Source: Neobacillus vireti (GTDB lineage: Bacteria; Bacillota; Bacilli; Bacillales; Cytobacillaceae). Taken from it: 64,000 nt of DNA. The stretch lies in NCBI RefSeq assembly GCF_001026695.1, contig NZ_LDNB01000006.1, forward strand, positions 165,926-229,925, given 5' to 3'. A program made the position numbers and the translations under genes. Numbering within the stretch: position 1 is the first letter of the stretch; each line of letters starts with the position of its first letter. Shown piece after piece: positions 62,424 through 64,000 of the stretch. The notes below the pieces were generated by a model. That model was not told the origin of the DNA. It did not search any database and worked only from the letters and a program-made list of their open reading frames with translations.

Positions 62424-62633
62424 ATGTTTCATGTGAATGAATATACTCTCAAGCAACGAATGAAAGATGTCCAAGAGGGATATAAACAATGCCAGTCGGA
62501 GCGGTTTAGTTGGTTTGCGAAAAAGAGAAAAGTACAATCATTTTGGAAAAAGCTCTTGAGTCGTGTAGTAGGCCGTGGTGAAAAGGTTGTGGTGAGCAAG
62601 GGAAGTAAACCGGCATCTTTTATGAGAGAGTAG
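62424..62633 (+). CDS. Small basic protein, third gene of the ECF operon
   Basis: This 69-residue basic protein ('YTLKQRMKDVQEGYKQCQSERFSWFAKKRK' in parts, with several K/R clusters) has AGGGGGAGG 8 bases before its ATG and follows the repeat protein by 17 bases. It has no membrane helix and no motif I recognise. The strong terminator after it closes the three-gene unit. Confidence 0.6.
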   Translation: MFHVNEYTLKQRMKDVQEGYKQCQSERFSWFAKKRKVQSFWKKLLSRVVGRGEKVVVSKGSKPASFMRE

Positions 62634-62656
62634 CTGCGGGGTGAAAATAATAAGGG

Positions 62657-62700
62657 AACAAAATACGATGCTCTTGAAATAAAGAGCATCGTATTTTGTT
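62657..62700. terminator. Bidirectional terminator after the ECF operon
   Basis: AACAAAATACGATGCTCTT and AAGAGCATCGTATTTTGTT are a perfect 19-bp inverted repeat with a 6-base loop, serving the ECF operon and the convergent minus-strand gene. Confidence 0.85.
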
Positions 62701-62718
62701 CTATTGAAGTTGTCGGTC

Positions 62719-62862
62719 TTATTGTGCTTTATCTGGTTTTTTCGTGCCTTTACTGACATATGGTTTGGCACTTTTTGCTTTGTTGGCACCGGCCTGCCAG
62801 CGATTCCAGCCCTTCTTGCCAGTTCCTTGGCCTGTTCCGCTTTTTCCCTTAGCTTTACTCAT
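62719..62862 (-). CDS. DUF3934-like small basic protein (47 aa)
   Basis: This 47-residue protein (MSKAKGKSGTGQGTGKKGWN, then RWQAGANKAKSAKPY) is lysine/glycine-rich and resembles the DUF3934 family of short Bacillus proteins. Function is unknown. GGAGTGG lies 6 bases before ATG 62862; the in-frame extension to 62925 lacks a ribosome-binding site. Confidence 0.65.
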   Translation of the reverse strand: MSKAKGKSGTGQGTGKKGWNRWQAGANKAKSAKPYVSKGTKKPDKAQ

Positions 62863-63073
62863 ATAACCACTCCATTTTTTTGTTCGTTCCGCTAAACGTC
62901 GTTTGGTTAGTTTAACACAAACCACTGTAATTAGCCCGGAAAAATGTTAGAACAATCATTCCAGAAAGATCCTAATAGAAATCTAAAACCTTTCGCATTT
63001 TCCATAAAAGGGTTTTCCGAAGCAAATGCCGAATAATAGGTAAGTATTATTTTTCCAAAGGGGGGTACTTGAA

Positions 63074-63610
63074 ATGGATATGCAAACATTATTTTTGATT
63101 GATCAAAAAGACGGCTTGGGTCTAGAGTTTAGCAAATTGGTTTCCATGATGAATTACACGAGAGCAACGACAATGGAAGCTGTAAAAGATTTAACGGTTG
63201 AGGAGCTGGACTTCCTTTATGATGACGAGGCGAATTCAATCGGAATGCTGTTAGCCCATATGGCTGCCGTGGAGAAAGCGTACCAAATTGAAACCTTTGA
63301 AATCCGGGATCTAACGGAAGAAGAAATTAGTCAACTAAATCCTGGATTAGATTTAGGGAGCAGCGCGAGGGAGCAAATCAAGGGGAACACAATTGATTAT
63401 TACTTGAAGCAATTAACCGATGTCAGAAACACGACAATTGAAACGTTTAAAACCCTGCCTGATGAATGGTTATTTGAGCAAACCCCGTTTTGGTGGGACA
63501 AACCGGCAAACAATTTCTTTAAGTGGTTTCATGTGTTTGAAGACGAGCTGAACCATCGCGGACAAATTCGCATTATCAAAAAAATGATACGCAAACTTAA
63601 AGAGTCTTAA
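63074..63610 (+). CDS. DinB-family protein
   Basis: This 178-residue protein is a four-helix DinB/YfiT-type fold. Metal-binding histidines are visible in 'IGMLLAHMAAVE' (about residue 60) and 'EDELNHRGQIRII' (about 160, two sites in the family being H-x3-type). Such proteins include bacillithiol-dependent transferases and unknown metalloenzymes; the exact activity is not clear. AAGGGGGGT precedes the ATG. It stands alone next to the rrn operon. Confidence 0.83.
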   Translation: MDMQTLFLIDQKDGLGLEFSKLVSMMNYTRATTMEAVKDLTVEELDFLYDDEANSIGMLLAHMAAVEKAYQIETFEIRDLTEEEISQLNPGLDLGSSAREQIKGNTIDYYLKQLTDVRNTTIETFKTLPDEWLFEQTPFWWDKPANNFFKWFHVFEDELNHRGQIRIIKKMIRKLKES

Positions 63611-63670
63611 AAGGAGTTAAAGAGGTAGGGTCACTTATAATATCCCTGTTACCAAAGTGGACCGGCCCTG

Positions 63671-63704
63671 AACAAAGCAGCCTAACCCCCACCGCTGCTT
63701 TGTT
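63671..63704 (+). terminator. Terminator after the DinB gene
   Basis: AACAAAGCAGC pairs with GCTGCTTTGTT (11 bp) with a 12-base loop; the T-run is short. Confidence 0.6.
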
Positions 63705-63749
63705 TACAATATCATTGCTTCTTATTTTAAAAAAACTTTAGAAAAGGTA

Positions 63750-63778
63750 TTGACCAATCTATTAATCTCCTGTAATAT
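63750..63778 (+). promoter_or_regulatory. rrn promoter P1
   Basis: TTGACC (63750-63755), 17-base spacer, TAATAT (63773-63778), upstream of a second, stronger promoter. Confidence 0.65.
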
Positions 63779-63820
63779 ATGAAAAGTCGTCAGCAAGACG
63801 AAAGAAAACAAAAAAAGTTG

Positions 63821-63849
63821 TTGACATTAACAACTTAAAATGTTATTCT
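63821..63849 (+). promoter_or_regulatory. rrn promoter P2
   Basis: Perfect TTGACA (63821-63826), 17-base spacer, TATTCT (63844-63849). Start of transcription is expected near 63856. Confidence 0.85.
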
Positions 63850-63882
63850 AATATAGCTGCTTGAAAGCGAAGCACTAGAAAT

Positions 63883-63898
63883 TGTTCTTTGAAAACTA
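63883..63898 (+). promoter_or_regulatory. rrn leader boxA-type antitermination site
   Basis: TGTTCTTTGAAAACTA is the usual Bacillus rrn leader boxA region, between P2 and the 16S gene. Confidence 0.6.
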
Positions 63899-63980
63899 AA
63901 CAAACAAAAACGTCAACAAACAATATTTTTTAGTTTTTTTATAAAACTAAGCCAACGTAACTTTTATGAGCTAATCAACT

Positions 63981-64000
63981 TTCTTGGAGAGTTTGATCCT
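63981..64000 (+). rRNA. rrs: 16S ribosomal RNA, 5' end (cut by window edge)
   Basis: TTGGAGAGTTTGATCCT is the conserved 5' end of bacterial 16S rRNA (followed in all bacteria by GGCTCAG, beyond this window). The exact mature 5' base is approximate. Confidence 0.95.

Overview
The window looks like a chromosomal segment of a low-GC, Gram-positive, spore-former-type Bacillaceae (Bacillus/Neobacillus-like). Evidence: strong AGGAGG ribosome-binding sites, SigA, ECF and sigma-54 promoters of Bacillus type, B. subtilis-like gene sets (yclNOPQ, ydjFGHI, rocB, guaD, tcyP, ykuK, hflX), dispersed intergenic repeats, and the 5' end of a 16S rRNA gene with tandem rrn promoters at the right edge. No prophage, complete insertion sequence or CRISPR array was seen. 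Genus-level placement is inference.

Layout. 1-885: C-terminal part of an MFS transporter. 1161-4737: a heme-copper oxidase-type operon (subunit IIa, CuA subunit II, subunit I, SCO, membrane protein); subunit I lacks the active-site tyrosine of oxygen reductases and may be a nitric oxide reductase. 5098-8098: split PTS (EIIA, then EIICB of GlcNAc/glucose type) behind a RAT/terminator switch, with a convergent BglG-family antiterminator gene. 8334-12460: methyltransferase, DUF418 membrane protein, lipoprotein, RocB-like peptidase. 12765-16392: Fur-type siderophore ABC operon. 16448-21674: YkuK, small zinc-ribbon protein, MetPS amino-acid importer, BirA-controlled bioY, diguanylate cyclase. 22012-26965: kynureninase, guanine deaminase, GntR-ABC operon. 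27030-32086: YeiH/LysR pair, M20 amidase, HxlR-DsbA pair.

32260-41042 is a short-chain ketoacid/3-hydroxybutyrate module: AtoD, AtoA, thiolase, GntP-family permease, 3-hydroxybutyrate dehydrogenase, a PAS-AAA+-Fis sigma-54 activator and a histidine kinase. Two good -24/-12 promoters precede atoD and the permease. 41211-46077 is a galK-galT-galM-galR operon with what may be a relic of galE between galK and galT; an alpha-galactosidase lies further on (56423-58612).

46617-53172 holds hflX behind a leader terminator, followed by a membrane-stress cluster (short PspA, zinc-ribbon/membrane protein, TPM protein, SPFH protein, LemA, second TPM protein). 53337-60114: CPA2 antiporter, NRDE protein, DedA protein, alpha-galactosidase, cystine symporter. 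60740-62633 is an ECF sigma factor operon with a four-repeat cytosolic protein that I do not recognise. The window ends with a DUF3934-like small protein, a DinB protein and the rrn promoter region.

Three dispersed repeat families punctuate the intergenic regions: a 186-bp MITE-like element with 12-bp terminal inverted repeats and 8-9-bp target duplications (three copies), GTGTCAGGCACC hairpin elements (about eight), and GCGCAAGCGCC elements (two, plus a fragment).
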